A stretch of 64,000 nt of DNA from contig NZ_CP083950.1 in assembly GCF_006439395.2 (NCBI RefSeq), forward strand, positions 3,968,001 to 4,032,000. Direction: 5' to 3'. Positions 19,578 through 28,317 of the stretch are shown piece by piece. Source of the DNA: Mesorhizobium sp. B4-1-4 (lineage in GTDB: Bacteria; Pseudomonadota; Alphaproteobacteria; Rhizobiales; Rhizobiaceae). The notes under the pieces are model-generated. The model worked only from the letters and a program-made list of their open reading frames with translations. It did no database searches and was not told the DNA's origin. The position numbers and the translations under genes are program-made. Numbering within the stretch: the stretch's first letter is position 1; each line of letters starts with the position of its first letter.

Positions 19578-20518
19578 GCACCGTGGCCACTCCCGCCCGC
19601 CTGCCGTCCAGCGGGGTCAACGTCAAGATCGTCAACCGCGTCGTCATCTACGGGCTTCTGGCGCTGTTCGCGCTGTTCTACCTGATGCCGCTGTTCGTCA
19701 TGCTGGTCACCTCGTTCAAGACCATGGACGAGATCCAGAACGGCAACATGCTTTCGCTGCCCAAGGCACCGACCTTCGATCCCTGGCTGAAGGCTTGGGG
19801 CGAGACCTGCGTCGGCCTCACCTGCGCCGGCATCAAGGGCTATTTCTGGAATTCCATCAAGATGGTGGTCCCCGCGGTCATCATCTCGACCTTGCTCGGC
19901 GCCTTGAATGGCTACGTGCTGACCAAATGGCGCTTCCGCGGCCACACGCTGGTGTTCGGGCTGATGCTGTTTGCCTGCTTCATCCCGTTCCAGTCGGTGC
20001 TGCTGCCGATGGCGACGATCCTCGGCAGCGTCGGCCGTTTCGGCGCGTCACTGCAGAACTCGGTCGGAACCAGCTTCGGCCTCGGCAATTCGACGGTCAA
20101 CCTCGTCTTCGTCCACGTCGTCTACGGCATCGGCTTCACCACGCTGTTCTTCCGCAACTATTACGAGGCCTTCCCGACCGAACTGGTGAGAGCCGCCCAG
20201 GTCGATGGCGCTTCGTTCTTCCAGATCTTCCGGCGCATCATGCTGCCCAACTCGATGCCGATCTTCGTCGTCACCGTGATCTACCAGTTCACCAACATCT
20301 GGAATGACTTCCTGTTCGCTTCCGCCTATGCCGGCACGGGTGACTCCATGCCGATGACGGTGGCGCTCAACAATGTCGTCAACACCTCGACCGGCGTCGT
20401 CGAATACAACGTCAACATGGCGGCCGCGATGATCGCGGCCCTCCCCACCCTTCTCGTCTATGTGCTCGCCGGCCGCTATTTCGTGCGTGGCCTGATGGCG
20501 GGCGCGGTCAAAGGATAA
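19574..20518 (+). CDS. sugar ABC transporter permease (MalG/UgpE type)
   Basis: This 314-residue membrane protein has six predicted helices. The EAA loop reads VRAAQVDGASFFQIFRRIML. It starts in a four-base overlap with the preceding permease and ends four bases before the ATPase gene, so the transporter genes are cotranslated. It is the second half of the importer channel. Confidence 0.93.
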   Translation: MSTVATPARLPSSGVNVKIVNRVVIYGLLALFALFYLMPLFVMLVTSFKTMDEIQNGNMLSLPKAPTFDPWLKAWGETCVGLTCAGIKGYFWNSIKMVVPAVIISTLLGALNGYVLTKWRFRGHTLVFGLMLFACFIPFQSVLLPMATILGSVGRFGASLQNSVGTSFGLGNSTVNLVFVHVVYGIGFTTLFFRNYYEAFPTELVRAAQVDGASFFQIFRRIMLPNSMPIFVVTVIYQFTNIWNDFLFASAYAGTGDSMPMTVALNNVVNTSTGVVEYNVNMAAAMIAALPTLLVYVLAGRYFVRGLMAGAVKG

Positions 20519-20522
20519 TCCA

Positions 20523-21638
20523 ATGGCTTTTCTTGAAATTGATGGTCTGAGGAAGCGTTTCGGCCAGGTCGAGATCCTGAAAGGGATCAATCTGGAACTG
20601 GAAAAAGGCGGCTTCCTGGTGCTGGTCGGCCCGTCCGGCTGCGGCAAGTCCACGCTGCTCAACACCATTGCCGGACTCGAGACGATCACCTCGGGCGAGA
20701 TCCGCGTCGACGGTCGGGCAATCAACGATCTGCATCCCTCCAAGCGCGATATCGCCATGGTCTTCCAGAGCTATGCGCTGTATCCGAATATGACGGTGGC
20801 CGGGAACATCTCCTTCGGCATGGAAATGCGCGGCGTGCCGGCGGACGAACGCCAGAAGGCGATCGACAAGGTGGCCAAGGTGCTGCAGATCGGCCATCTC
20901 CTGAAGCGCAAGCCAAGCCAGCTTTCGGGCGGCCAGCGCCAGCGCGTTGCCATGGGCCGGGCGCTGGTGCGCGACCCCAAACTGTTCCTGTTCGACGAGC
21001 CGCTGTCCAATCTCGACGCCAAGCTGCGCGTCGACATGCGCATCGAGATCAAGCGCCTTCACGCCACCACCGGCACCACCATCGTCTACGTCACCCATGA
21101 CCAGATCGAGGCGATGACGCTGGCGACCAAGATTGCCGTGATGCGCGACGGCGAGGTGCAGCAGTTCGGCACGCCGGCCGAAATCTATAACAACCCCGCC
21201 AATGTCTTCGTCGCCGACTTCATGGGCTCGCCCGCGATGAACCTGATCCCCGCAACCATTGGCGACAATGGCAGCGGACTGGCTGTCATGCTCGACCGCG
21301 AGGCGCGGCAGCCGATCGCTTTGTCGATGGCCAATGCGCCGGCCGGGCTGGCGGCCTTCAAGGGCAAGCCTGTCATCTTCGGTGTCCGCCCCGAGGCGCT
21401 CACCGACCCGGAAGGTGCGGAGCGCAACGCTTCACAGATTGCCACCGCCGATTGCCATATCGAGGTGGTGGAGCCGGCCGGCTCCGATACCTTCGCCGTC
21501 ACCAATCTCGGCGGCAAGGGCGTGGTGGCGCGGCTGCGCGCCGACGCCAACATCCAGCCGGGCACCAGCACGCCGCTCGCCTTTAACCTGACCAAGGCGG
21601 TGTTCTTCGATCCGGCGACCGAGAACCGCATCCGCTGA
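20523..21638 (+). CDS. sugar ABC transporter ATPase (UgpC/MalK type)
   Basis: This 371-residue ATPase has Walker A GPSGCGKST, the signature LSGGQRQR, Walker B LFLFDEP, the switch His in VTHDQ, and a C-terminal OB-fold (TOBE) regulatory domain from about residue 235. The C-terminal domain marks the MalK/UgpC subfamily and may receive regulatory signals. It energises the two adjacent permeases. The GMC oxidoreductase gene starts four bases after its stop, tying uptake to the first oxidation step. Confidence 0.94.
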   Translation: MAFLEIDGLRKRFGQVEILKGINLELEKGGFLVLVGPSGCGKSTLLNTIAGLETITSGEIRVDGRAINDLHPSKRDIAMVFQSYALYPNMTVAGNISFGMEMRGVPADERQKAIDKVAKVLQIGHLLKRKPSQLSGGQRQRVAMGRALVRDPKLFLFDEPLSNLDAKLRVDMRIEIKRLHATTGTTIVYVTHDQIEAMTLATKIAVMRDGEVQQFGTPAEIYNNPANVFVADFMGSPAMNLIPATIGDNGSGLAVMLDREARQPIALSMANAPAGLAAFKGKPVIFGVRPEALTDPEGAERNASQIATADCHIEVVEPAGSDTFAVTNLGGKGVVARLRADANIQPGTSTPLAFNLTKAVFFDPATENRIR

Positions 21639-21642
21639 CACC

Positions 21643-23154
21643 ATGACAAATCCGGACATCGTCATCATCGGCTCCGGCATCGGCGGCGCCACGATCGCCT
21701 CCGGTCTGGCCGGCAGCGGCGCCTCGATCCTGATGCTGGAGCGCGGCGAGCTCCTGCCCGCGACGCCGCATGCCCGCGACACGCGCTCGATCTTCCGCCA
21801 CGGTCACTATCGGCCGAAGGAGATGTGGCGAGAGGCCGGCGGCGCCGCTTTCAACCCCGGCAATTATTACTATGTCGGCGGCAATTCCAAATTCTACGGC
21901 GCGGTGCTGATCCGCTACCGCAAGGAAGACTTTTCCGCCATGGAGCACTTCGGCGGCGTCTCGCCGGCATGGCCGTTCTCCTATGACGAATTCGAGCCCT
22001 GGTATTCCAAGGCCGAGCAATTGTTTCGCGTGCGCGGCACGCTCGGCGAGGACCCGACCGAACCCTTCCACTCGATCCCCTATGCCTTCAAGCCGGTGCC
22101 CGACGAGGCGCCGATCGCGCGCGCCCGCGCCGAACTCAAGAGCCTCGGCCTGCACCCGGCGTCGCTGCCGCTCGGCGTCGATATCGAGACATGGCTGAAG
22201 GAGGGCAGGACCGGCTGGGACGCTTTCCCGAACACCGGCCAGGGCAAGATGGACGCCCAGACGGCACCACTGGCGGCCGCACTCGAGGACAGCAACATCC
22301 GGCTTGAGACCGGTGCCTACGTCGAATATCTCGAAACAGCCCCTGACGGCAAAACCATATCGGCCGTTCACTACCAGCAGAATGGCGAGGCAAGGAAGGT
22401 CACGCCGAAGTTGGTCATCCTCTCCGCCGGCGCGGTCAACTCCGCGGTCATCCTGCTGCGCTCACCCTCGCCCAATAACAGCAAAGGGGGCGGGATGGGC
22501 CTCGCCAACAGTTCGGACCAGGTCGGCCGCAATTTCATGAACCACAATTCCAGCGCCATGCTGGCGATCGACCCGCGCCGCCGCAACGATGCCGTCTACC
22601 AGAAGACGTTGATGCTCAACGACTACTACCTGTCCGACGGCAAGGGCGGCAAACCGCTCGGCAATGTGCAACTGCTCGGCAAGATCGACGGCAACATGCT
22701 GAGGGCCAACGTCAAGCTGGCGCCTAAATTCGCGCTCGATTTCATGGCCGGTCACGCCGTCGACTGGTACCTGATGTGCGAGGACCTGCCCGATCCAGAA
22801 AGCCGCATCATGGTCGACGGCAAGGATATCGTCATGCAATGGCGGCGTTCCAACATGCAGTCTCTCGACGGCCTGACCAAGGTGATGCGCGAAAACTTCC
22901 GCGCCTGCGGTTATCCGATCGTGCTGTCGCGCCCCTTCGACAAGCGCACCCCCTCGCATCAGTGCGGCACGGTGAAGATGGGTGACAACCCGGCGACCTC
23001 GCCGCTCGATCCGTTCTGCCGGTCGTTCGACCATCGGAACCTGTTCGTCGTCGATGGCAGTTTCTTGCCGAACTCGGCGGCGGTCAATCCGGCGCTGTCG
23101 ATCGCGGCCCAGGCGCTGCGGGTGGCGGAGCATATTCGCACGAGCGAGCAATGA
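21643..23154 (+). CDS. GMC family FAD-dependent oxidoreductase
   Basis: This 503-residue flavoprotein has an N-terminal ADP-binding motif (DIVIIGSGIGGATIASGLAG) and the C-terminal active-site pair: His in PSHQCGTVKMG and Asn in VNPALSIAAQALR. This HxC...NP pattern is closer to sugar and pyranose-type GMC dehydrogenases than to choline dehydrogenases, so oxidation of a ring hydroxyl is likely. No Sec or Tat leader is seen, so it acts in the cytosol. It is tightly coupled to the sugar ABC importer upstream. The electron acceptor is not evident from the sequence. Confidence 0.88.
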   Translation: MTNPDIVIIGSGIGGATIASGLAGSGASILMLERGELLPATPHARDTRSIFRHGHYRPKEMWREAGGAAFNPGNYYYVGGNSKFYGAVLIRYRKEDFSAMEHFGGVSPAWPFSYDEFEPWYSKAEQLFRVRGTLGEDPTEPFHSIPYAFKPVPDEAPIARARAELKSLGLHPASLPLGVDIETWLKEGRTGWDAFPNTGQGKMDAQTAPLAAALEDSNIRLETGAYVEYLETAPDGKTISAVHYQQNGEARKVTPKLVILSAGAVNSAVILLRSPSPNNSKGGGMGLANSSDQVGRNFMNHNSSAMLAIDPRRRNDAVYQKTLMLNDYYLSDGKGGKPLGNVQLLGKIDGNMLRANVKLAPKFALDFMAGHAVDWYLMCEDLPDPESRIMVDGKDIVMQWRRSNMQSLDGLTKVMRENFRACGYPIVLSRPFDKRTPSHQCGTVKMGDNPATSPLDPFCRSFDHRNLFVVDGSFLPNSAAVNPALSIAAQALRVAEHIRTSEQ

Positions 23155-23188
23155 CAGGTTTGCGCCGCCCCTCATCCGCCTGCCGGCA

Positions 23189-23310
23189 CCTTCTCCCCGT
23201 AAGGAACGGGGAGAAGGGACTTGGCCGCAAACCCGGCGCTCTTTCTGCAGCGATTGCCATTGGCGAAAGCGGCGGCGACGGCCTCCTTCTCCCCGTTTCT
23301 ATACGGGGAG
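23189..23310. repeat. rhizobial-type intergenic palindromic element
   Basis: Two hairpins occur in a 268-bp spacer. The first pairs CCTTCTCCCCG (23189-23199) with CGGGGAGAAGG (23207-23217). The second pairs CTCCCCGT (23289-23296) with ACGGGGAG (23303-23310). The surrounding CTCATCCGCCTGCC-type sequence is familiar from dispersed rhizobial intergenic repeats. It splits the catabolic run into two transcriptional parts or stabilises the upstream mRNA. Confidence 0.6.
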
Positions 23311-23422
23311 GTGAGGAGTGGTCCGCGCAGCGGACGAAAAAGCCAATTGCTTGGCTTTTCGAAAGACGAACGCCCGGCAGGGCGATGAGGGGCAGCACCA
23401 ACCTTCTTGGGATAAGGCTCAC

Positions 23423-24184
23423 ATGACCCGCCCGGCCGCCATAGTCACCGGCGGTGCGCGTGGCATTGGCCTCGCGTGCGCCGAGGCGCTTGCGGACGTA
23501 GGCTTCGACATTCTCGTTGCGGACTTGGCCGACAGCCCGGCTGACGGACTTTCGGAAAATATCACCGCACGCGGCGCGAAATTCGCCTATGTCAGCTGTG
23601 ACATAGCCAACCTTTCCGCCCATACGGCGTTGGTCGGCGCCGCGCTAGGTGCCTTCGGCCGCATCGATTGCCTGGTCAACAATGCCGGCGTCGGTGCCGT
23701 CGTGCGCGGCGATCTTCTGGAGATGAAGCCGGAGAATTTCGACCGCGCACTGGGCATCAATCTGCGCGGCACCGTATTTCTGAGCCAGGCCGTGGCCAAG
23801 GCGATGCTGGCCACACCGGGCCACCTCCCAAAATCGATCATCACCATCACCTCGGTCAGCGCCGACATGGCCTCGCCGGAGCGCGCCGACTACTGCATCT
23901 CGAAGGCCGGCCTTTCCATGTGGGTGAAAAACCTGGCGCTCAGGCTTGCCCCGGAAAATATCGGCGTGTTCGAGGTCCGGCCGGGCATCATCCGCACCGA
24001 TATGACGGCAGGCGTGACCGCCAAATACGACGCCTTGATCGACGGCGGGCTGGTGCCGTCAAGGCGTTGGGGCGAGGCCTCCGACATCGGCGCCGTGGTG
24101 GCGACGCTAGCCGCCGGCACGCTCGGCTTTTCGACCGGCTCGATCATCAATGTCGACGGCGCGCTCTCCGTTCCGCGGCTGTAA
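23423..24184 (+). CDS. SDR family 3-ketoacyl-reductase-like oxidoreductase
   Basis: This 253-residue classical short-chain dehydrogenase starts at ATG 23423 (MTRPAAIVTGGARGIGLACA); the open frame extends upstream into the palindromic repeat but that part is not coding. The cofactor motif is TGGARGIG, NNAG marks the central strand, and the catalytic set is Ser in ITITSVSAD plus YCISK. The C-terminal FSTGSIINVDG is typical. It lies between two GMC dehydrogenase genes and probably oxidises or reduces a later hydroxyl or ketone intermediate of the same pathway. Confidence 0.9.
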   Translation: MTRPAAIVTGGARGIGLACAEALADVGFDILVADLADSPADGLSENITARGAKFAYVSCDIANLSAHTALVGAALGAFGRIDCLVNNAGVGAVVRGDLLEMKPENFDRALGINLRGTVFLSQAVAKAMLATPGHLPKSIITITSVSADMASPERADYCISKAGLSMWVKNLALRLAPENIGVFEVRPGIIRTDMTAGVTAKYDALIDGGLVPSRRWGEASDIGAVVATLAAGTLGFSTGSIINVDGALSVPRL

Positions 24185-24196
24185 GTGGATAGTGTC

Positions 24197-25825
24197 ATGA
24201 CCGACTACATCATCGTGGGCGCCGGCCCGGCCGGCTGCGTTCTGGCCAACCGGTTGAGCGAGGATCCCTCCAATTCGGTGCTGCTGCTCGAGGCCGGCGG
24301 CAAGGACTGGCATCCCTATATCCATATGCCGGCTGGCTTTGCCAAGATGACCAAGGGCATCGCCTCCTGGGGCTGGTCGACCGTGCCGCAGAGGCACATG
24401 AACGGCCGTGTGTTCTGGTACACGCAGGCCAAGGTGGTCGGCGGCGGCTCCTCCATCAATGCCCAGATCTACACGCGCGGCAACGCCCGCGACTACGACG
24501 CCTGGGAGAAGGAAGAAGGCCTTGCCGGCTGGGCCTATCGAGACGTGCTGCCCTATTTCAAGCGCGCCGAGAACAACCAGCGCTACGCCAACGATTTCCA
24601 CGGCGACCAAGGCCCGCTCGGCGTGTCGAACCCGATTTCGCCGCTGCCGATCTGCGAGGCCTATTTCCGCGCCGGCCAGCAGATGGGCATTCCCTTCAAC
24701 CCGGACTTCAACGGCGCTGCCCAAGAAGGCGTCGGTTACTACCAGCTGACCCAGAAGGACGCCCGGCGCTCCTCGGCCTCCGTCGCCTATCTCAAGCCAA
24801 TCCGCAACCGCAAGAATCTGACCGTAAAGACCGATGTGCTCGTCACCCGCATCGTCGTCGAGAAACATCGCGCCGTCGGCGTCGAGATCGTCGACAGACC
24901 GGGTGGCCAGAAGACAATCCTGCGCGCCGACCGCGAGGTCATCGTCTCGTCCGGCGCTATCGGCTCGCCGAAGCTCCTGATGCAATCCGGCATCGGACCG
25001 GCCGACCACCTCAAATCGGTCGGCGTCACGCCGGTGCATGACCTGCCCGGCGTCGGCTCCAACATGCAGGACCATCTCGACCTGTTCGTCATCGCCGAAT
25101 GCACCGGCGACCACACCTACGACAACTACGCCAAGCTGCACCGCACGGCATGGGCCGGCCTTCAATATCTGCTCTTGAAGAAGGGGCCGGTGGCCTCAAG
25201 CCTCTTCGAGACCGGCGGCTTCTGGTACGCCGACCCGACCGCCGCCTCGCCCGACATCCAGTTCCATCTCGGCTTGGGATCCGGCATCGAGGCCGGCGTC
25301 GAAAAACTGAATAACCCCGGCGTCACCTTGAACTCGGCCTTCCTGCGGCCGCGCTCGCGCGGCACGGTGCGGCTGAAGAGCGGCGACCCGGCCGACCATC
25401 CGCTGATCGACCCGAACTACTGGTCCGATCCCTATGACCGCGCCATGTCGCTCAAGGGGCTGCGGCTGGCGCGCGAGATCATGCGGCAGAAGGCACTTCA
25501 GCCCTACGTGCTGCGCGAAGTGCTGCCCGGTCCGTCGCTCGCCAGCGACGACGAGCTTATCGACTATGCCTGCCGCAGCTCCAAGACCGACCATCACCCG
25601 GTCGGCACCTGCCGCATGGGCCTTGACGAGATGGCCGTGGTGACGCCGGACCTGCGGCTGCGCGGCATCGAAGGCTTGCGTGTCTGCGACGCTTCGGTGA
25701 TGCCGCGTGTGCCCTCCTCCAACACCAATGCGCCGACCATCATGGTCGGCGAAAAGGGCGCCGATCTGGTCCTTGGCCGCGAGCCGCTGCCGCCAGCTGT
25801 ATTCTCCGGAAATCGCGCTGCTTGA
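24197..25825 (+). CDS. GMC family oxidoreductase, choline dehydrogenase-like
   Basis: This 542-residue flavoprotein starts at ATG 24197; a GTG at 24185 is an alternative. The N-terminal motif is DYIIVGAGPAGCVLANRLSE. The substrate-loop region is VVGGGSSINAQIYTRG. The C-terminal active site is HHPVGTCRMG with the partner Asn in SSNTNAPTIMVGEKGADL. This is the choline/alcohol dehydrogenase branch, distinct from the GMC enzyme at 21643. It follows the SDR gene by 12 bases. Choline itself is unlikely as substrate because no betaine genes are present nearby. Confidence 0.88.
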   Translation: MTDYIIVGAGPAGCVLANRLSEDPSNSVLLLEAGGKDWHPYIHMPAGFAKMTKGIASWGWSTVPQRHMNGRVFWYTQAKVVGGGSSINAQIYTRGNARDYDAWEKEEGLAGWAYRDVLPYFKRAENNQRYANDFHGDQGPLGVSNPISPLPICEAYFRAGQQMGIPFNPDFNGAAQEGVGYYQLTQKDARRSSASVAYLKPIRNRKNLTVKTDVLVTRIVVEKHRAVGVEIVDRPGGQKTILRADREVIVSSGAIGSPKLLMQSGIGPADHLKSVGVTPVHDLPGVGSNMQDHLDLFVIAECTGDHTYDNYAKLHRTAWAGLQYLLLKKGPVASSLFETGGFWYADPTAASPDIQFHLGLGSGIEAGVEKLNNPGVTLNSAFLRPRSRGTVRLKSGDPADHPLIDPNYWSDPYDRAMSLKGLRLAREIMRQKALQPYVLREVLPGPSLASDDELIDYACRSSKTDHHPVGTCRMGLDEMAVVTPDLRLRGIEGLRVCDASVMPRVPSSNTNAPTIMVGEKGADLVLGREPLPPAVFSGNRAA

Positions 25826-25837
25826 AGGAAAAAGAAA

Positions 25838-26155
25838 ATGATCAGGCACTGTGTCTTCGCCAGATTTCGCGACGATGTCCCCGACGGCGAACGCAGGGGA
25901 ATCCATGCCGACCTGGAGGCACTGCGCCAGGTGATCGACGGCATGGACACGGTGCACTTCAGCGCCAATGTCAGCCCGGAGCCTTTCGCGCGCGGCTTCA
26001 CCCATGGCTTCACCATCGATTTTCGCGACGCCTCCGCGCGTGACGCCTATCTGGTGCATGAAGCGCATCAGCGCGCCGGCGCCCGGCTGGTGGCTGCCCT
26101 TGAGGGCAGCACCGACGGATTGATGGTCTTCGACCTCGATCTTACGAAAAAGTGA
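25838..26155 (+). CDS. Dabb (stress-response alpha/beta barrel) domain protein
   Basis: This 105-residue protein starts MIRHCVFARFRDD and contains AVSPEPFARG-like and FRDASARDAYLVHEAHQ segments typical of dimeric alpha/beta-barrel (Dabb) proteins. Some relatives are cyclases or ring-acting enzymes; others are stress proteins of unknown role. It follows the second GMC gene by 12 bases in the same operon, which argues for a pathway role. No catalytic residue assignment can be made safely. Confidence 0.8.
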   Translation: MIRHCVFARFRDDVPDGERRGIHADLEALRQVIDGMDTVHFSANVSPEPFARGFTHGFTIDFRDASARDAYLVHEAHQRAGARLVAALEGSTDGLMVFDLDLTKK

Positions 26156-26157
26156 CC

Positions 26158-26198
26158 GCCGGCTCTTCGAAAGCCGGCCGATCGCTGTTCTCTTTTTC
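26158..26198 (+). terminator. possible intrinsic terminator after the catabolic operon
   Basis: GCCGGCT (26158-26164) pairs with AGCCGGC (26172-26178), followed after a gap by a T-rich tract ending at 26198. The gap weakens the call. Confidence 0.4.
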
Positions 26199-26245
26199 TT
26201 ACTAGGCGACATATCGTTCCTTTTGGGGAACCAAAGGAGGACGCC

Positions 26246-27463
26246 TTGAATCTCAATGCCGAGCAGAAGAAAACCGTCCTGGCTTCATTCCTGGGCTGGA
26301 CGTTGGATGCTTTTGATTTCTTCCTTTTGACATTCCTGCTCACCGATATTGCAAGTGAATTCCACACAGACGTCCCGGCGGTCTCAAAGGCACTGTTCCT
26401 GACTTTAGCGACGCGCTTCATCGGCGCGTTCTTCTTCGGCATGCTCGCCGACAAATACGGGCGCAAGCCCATCCTCATGCTCAACATCGTCAGCTACTCG
26501 GTGATCGGCGCGCTGGCCGCCTTCTCGCCCAATCTCGGCATCTTCCTGGCCCTGCGCGCTCTGTTCGGCATCGCCATGGGCGGCGAATGGGGGCTCGGCA
26601 GTTCGCTTGCCATGGAGTCCATCCCACCCAGCGCGCGCGGCATGGTCTCGGGCATCCTGCAATGCGGCTATCCGGCAGGCTACCTTCTGGCGGCGGTAGT
26701 CTATGGCCTGCTCTATCAGCAGACGATCGGTGGCTACACGATCGGCTGGCGTGCCATGTTCCTGCTCTCCTTTGCCCCGGCGCTGATTGTCCTGTTCATC
26801 CGCTCGCATGTGCCGGAATCGCCGGCCTTCGTCGAGGCGCAGAAGACCGTAAGGCCCGGCATGCTGGAAACGCTGCAGAAGCATTGGGGCGTCGCGCTCT
26901 ATGCCGTCGTGCTGATGATGTTCTTCAACTTCTTCAGCCATGGCACACAGGATCTCTACCCGACCTTTCTGAAGAAGCAGCATGGCTTCGATCCGCACAC
27001 GGTGAGCTGGATCACCATCGTCGCCAATATCGGCGCCATCGTTGGCGGCCTGGCTTTTGGCGCGCTGTCCGAGAGGATCGGCCGCGTCAACGCCATCACC
27101 CTGGCCTGCCTGATCGCCCTGCCGGCGATTCCACTATGGGCCTATAGCTCCACGCCGTTCATGCTCGCCATGGGCGCCTTCGTCATGCAGATCGCAGTCC
27201 AGGGCGCCTGGGGCGTCATCCCGGTGCACCTCAATGAACTTTCGCCGGGCGCCGTACGCGCCACCTTGCCCGGCTTCATCTATCAGGCCGGCAATCTCGC
27301 GGCGTCCTATGGCGGTCCGTATCAGGCGGGAATCGCGGAGGCACCGGGGAGCAGCTATGGCTACGCGCTGGCGCTTTTTGCCGGCGTGGTCGCCGTCTGC
27401 ATCATCGTCGTCATCCGCTTCAGTCCGGAACGGCGCGGCCAGGTGATGACCGTGCTAGGTTGA
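26246..27463 (+). CDS. MFS transporter, carboxylate/aromatic acid:H+ symporter type
   Basis: This 405-residue protein has about 12 membrane helices. It starts at TTG 26246, supported by AAAGGAGG five bases upstream. The opening FLGWTLDAFDFFLLTFLLTD and the motif-A loop GMLADKYGRKP match the metabolite:H+ symporter (NanT/JEN/aromatic acid) group. A WASHY segment such as GGEWGLGSSLAMESIP follows in TM4-5. It has its own leader after a weak terminator, so it may be separately expressed. It could import an organic acid related to the preceding catabolic pathway. Confidence 0.88.
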   Translation: MNLNAEQKKTVLASFLGWTLDAFDFFLLTFLLTDIASEFHTDVPAVSKALFLTLATRFIGAFFFGMLADKYGRKPILMLNIVSYSVIGALAAFSPNLGIFLALRALFGIAMGGEWGLGSSLAMESIPPSARGMVSGILQCGYPAGYLLAAVVYGLLYQQTIGGYTIGWRAMFLLSFAPALIVLFIRSHVPESPAFVEAQKTVRPGMLETLQKHWGVALYAVVLMMFFNFFSHGTQDLYPTFLKKQHGFDPHTVSWITIVANIGAIVGGLAFGALSERIGRVNAITLACLIALPAIPLWAYSSTPFMLAMGAFVMQIAVQGAWGVIPVHLNELSPGAVRATLPGFIYQAGNLAASYGGPYQAGIAEAPGSSYGYALALFAGVVAVCIIVVIRFSPERRGQVMTVLG

Positions 27464-27470
27464 GTGAGGC

Positions 27471-28316
27471 TTAACCCAGCCGGAGTGCGATGACCCCGGC
27501 AACAATGCTGAGCGCGGCCGCCCCGCGCCAGCCCGTCATCTTCTCGCCGAGCGCGTAGACCGAGATCAGCATGGCGAACAGGATCGAGGTCTCGCGCAGC
27601 GACGCGACCGAGGCGATCGGCGCCTTGGTCATGGCCCACATCACGATCCAGTAGGCCACACCGCTGAGCACGCCGGTGAACAGCCCGGTCTTCCAGTCGC
27701 GCGCCAGAACGGGAAGCGCCTTGGGCCCGCGGAAGACGAGGCACAGCACCAGGGCTCCCAGCGCATCGCAGATGAACAGCCAGGCGGCGTAGCTTTGCGC
27801 GGTTGCCGCCAGCCGTGCGCCGCTGCCGTCGGACAGCGTGTAGCTGGCGATGAACAGCGAAGTGCCGAATGCAAAACCGACCGCGCGCAGGTTGAGCTTT
27901 TCCAGATGCGCGCCGCCGCGAAACGACATCACAAGCGTACCGGCCGACAAGAGCAGGATGCCGACAATGGCGAGCGGTGCCGGCACTTCGGCAACGACGA
28001 ACATGCCGCCGATCGCGGCCAGCAAAGGTGCCGTGCCGCGCGCCAGCGGGTAGGTCTGGGCGAAATCCCCGGCCTGGTAGGCGCCGATCAGGAAGGTGCG
28101 GTAGCCCATGTGGAAGATCACCGACGCGATGATGTAGGGCCAGACGTCCGCCTTTGGCACCTCGACGAAGGGCAACACCACGAGCGCGGCCGCACCCATG
28201 CCGAGCGTCATCAGCGTGATCGACAGAAAGCGATCGAGATGGACCTTGACCAGCGCATTCCAGATGGCGTGCATGGCAGCCGCGGCAAGCACCGCGAAGA
28301 AGACGAAAAACGTCAT
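27471..28316 (-). CDS. EamA/DMT superfamily permease
   Basis: This 281-residue protein contains ten hydrophobic segments in two EamA repeats. I use ATG 28316 because it directly follows the stop of the upstream nuclease-family gene (TGAAATG); the upstream in-frame ATG at 28343 lies within that gene. EamA proteins export or import small metabolites such as amino acids and nucleobases; substrate unknown. It is convergent with the MFS gene, with only seven bases between stops. Confidence 0.87.
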   Translation of the reverse strand: MTFFVFFAVLAAAAMHAIWNALVKVHLDRFLSITLMTLGMGAAALVVLPFVEVPKADVWPYIIASVIFHMGYRTFLIGAYQAGDFAQTYPLARGTAPLLAAIGGMFVVAEVPAPLAIVGILLLSAGTLVMSFRGGAHLEKLNLRAVGFAFGTSLFIASYTLSDGSGARLAATAQSYAAWLFICDALGALVLCLVFRGPKALPVLARDWKTGLFTGVLSGVAYWIVMWAMTKAPIASVASLRETSILFAMLISVYALGEKMTGWRGAAALSIVAGVIALRLG

Positions 28317-28317
28317 T

